15,005 nucleotides of DNA from Roseburia sp. (GTDB taxonomy: Bacteria > Bacillota > Clostridia > Lachnospirales > Lachnospiraceae), in contig JAGAIK010000114.1 in the NCBI GenBank assembly GCA_017626625.1, positions 1 through 15,005 on the forward strand, given 5' to 3'. Position 1 is the stretch's first letter. Every line of letters begins with the position of its first letter. The translations under genes were made by a program, and so were the position numbers. A model generated the notes under the pieces. The model was not told the DNA's origin. It did no database searches and saw nothing but the letters and a program-made list of their open reading frames with translations. Below are positions 14,288-15,005 of this stretch, in pieces.

Positions 14288-15005
14288 TTATGGTAAATCT
14301 TTGTATAATGTTTTGCCAGCCTCATTTCTTGGTATCTTATCAATTACCTGCACCTCAAACGCACGATTGTTAATGTGGGTACGCTCCTCAATCAGGCTCT
14401 CTACCTGATTTACATATGCGGCATTCGTAATATATACCTTCATCCGCTCATCCGTACCGGTGCTGGCACAGTCTAGGTCTTCAAAAGCCCCCTTTACCAT
14501 ACGGTCAATTTCATCTAAGTTCACACGGTTTCCGAATAACTTTAAAAAACGTTTCTTACGTCCTACAATATAATAATAGCCGTCTGCGTCCTGTTTTGCC
14601 ATGTCTCCGGTTTCAAGGCGGCCGCCCCGCTCGTCACCCTTCTGTAAATCTGCTCCGCATTCCGCATAACCTAAAGTGACGTTATCCCCTTCGTAAACCA
14701 GCTCGCCCACAACCTCCGGCTCGGTGATGGCATTTCCATCCACATCCACCAGTGTAAATTTACCGCCGGGAATGGCGATTCCCATACTGCCGTATTTTTT
14801 CAATGCCATGTCATAAGGCAGATATGCCATACGGGCTGTTGCCTCTGTCTGACCGTACATTACCACAAAACGCTTGTCCTTCTCCATGGCATACTCTGCA
14901 AATTCCTTGTGCAGTTCCGGTGACAGTTTTCCTCCCGCCTGTGTAAACGTCTTTAAATATGGCAAATCCATACGGAAAAATTTTACTCGTTTTAACATCT
15001 CATAG
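14288..15005 (-). CDS. AMP-forming acyl/aminoacyl ligase, C-terminal part (5' end beyond window)
   Basis: The frame continues upstream past 15005 (the codons before the ATG at 14998 read Tyr-Glu), so that ATG is internal and the protein is truncated by the window. About 239 C-terminal residues are visible. They contain the ANL-superfamily motifs YGQTEATARM (A5), an ETGD (A7), GRKKRFLKLFGNRV (A8, the hinge region) and PRNEAGKTLYKDL with the catalytic lysine (A10). The enzyme would adenylate a carboxylic or amino acid and load it on the carrier protein encoded 15 nt downstream, the DltA role. The substrate pocket lies mostly outside the window, so D-alanine versus another acid cannot be decided. 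Confidence 0.93.
   Translation of the reverse strand, partial: YEMLKRVKFFRMDLPYLKTFTQAGGKLSPELHKEFAEYAMEKDKRFVVMYGQTEATARMAYLPYDMALKKYGSMGIAIPGGKFTLVDVDGNAITEPEVVGELVYEGDNVTLGYAECGADLQKGDERGGRLETGDMAKQDADGYYYIVGRKKRFLKLFGNRVNLDEIDRMVKGAFEDLDCASTGTDERMKVYITNAAYVNQVESLIEERTHINNRAFEVQVIDKIPRNEAGKTLYKDLP

Overview
The window looks like part of a surface-polysaccharide (capsule or cell-wall glycan) locus from a low-to-moderate GC Gram-positive bacterium. Clostridia, probably a Lachnospiraceae-type gut anaerobe, fit best. This is inferred from the purine-rich GGAGG-type ribosome binding sites, two near-consensus sigma-A promoters, tight gene packing and the style of the proteins; no rRNA or marker gene is present to confirm it. 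Every convincing gene lies on the minus strand, so transcription runs from 15005 towards 1. No tRNA, rRNA, CRISPR array, insertion sequence or integrase was seen.

In transcription order, the first block (15005 to about 10198) resembles a D-alanylation (Dlt) system. It contains the 3' part of an AMP-forming acyl ligase, a small acyl carrier protein, an MBOAT membrane O-acyltransferase, a membrane-anchored SGNH/DltD-like protein and a type II thioesterase. Together these would activate an acid, load it on a carrier, pass it through the membrane and esterify an exported polymer, while the thioesterase clears misloaded carrier. A hairpin with a T-tract between the carrier gene and the MBOAT gene looks like an internal terminator or attenuator.

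Next comes a 743-residue polytopic membrane protein of GT-C glycosyltransferase character (7905-10136).

The third block (7809 down to 1759) is a five-gene nucleotide-sugar operon behind its own promoter: glucose-1-phosphate cytidylyltransferase (RfbF), CDP-4-keto-6-deoxyglucose 3-dehydrase (RfbH/E1, with its [2Fe-2S] cysteines and active-site His), a thiamine-diphosphate enzyme of the acetolactate-synthase fold, CDP-glucose 4,6-dehydratase (RfbG) and an extended SDR reductase. This set matches the Yersinia route to CDP-yersiniose, a 3,6-dideoxyhexose with a two-carbon branch at C-4. The TPP enzyme would be the YerE counterpart and the SDR the YerF counterpart. A branched-chain sugar pathway in a Gram-positive acylated-glycan locus is the most interesting reading of the window.

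The last block (1632 to 1) has its own strong promoter. It encodes a GtrB/DPM1-like membrane glycosyltransferase, overlapping by 4 nt with a fusion of a TagD-like nucleotidyltransferase and a Gfo/Idh/MocA oxidoreductase that runs off the window. The GtrB-like enzyme could make a polyprenyl-phosphate sugar donor for the GT-C enzyme.

There is no gene-free stretch over 300 bases. The longest gap, 1633-1758, holds a promoter.
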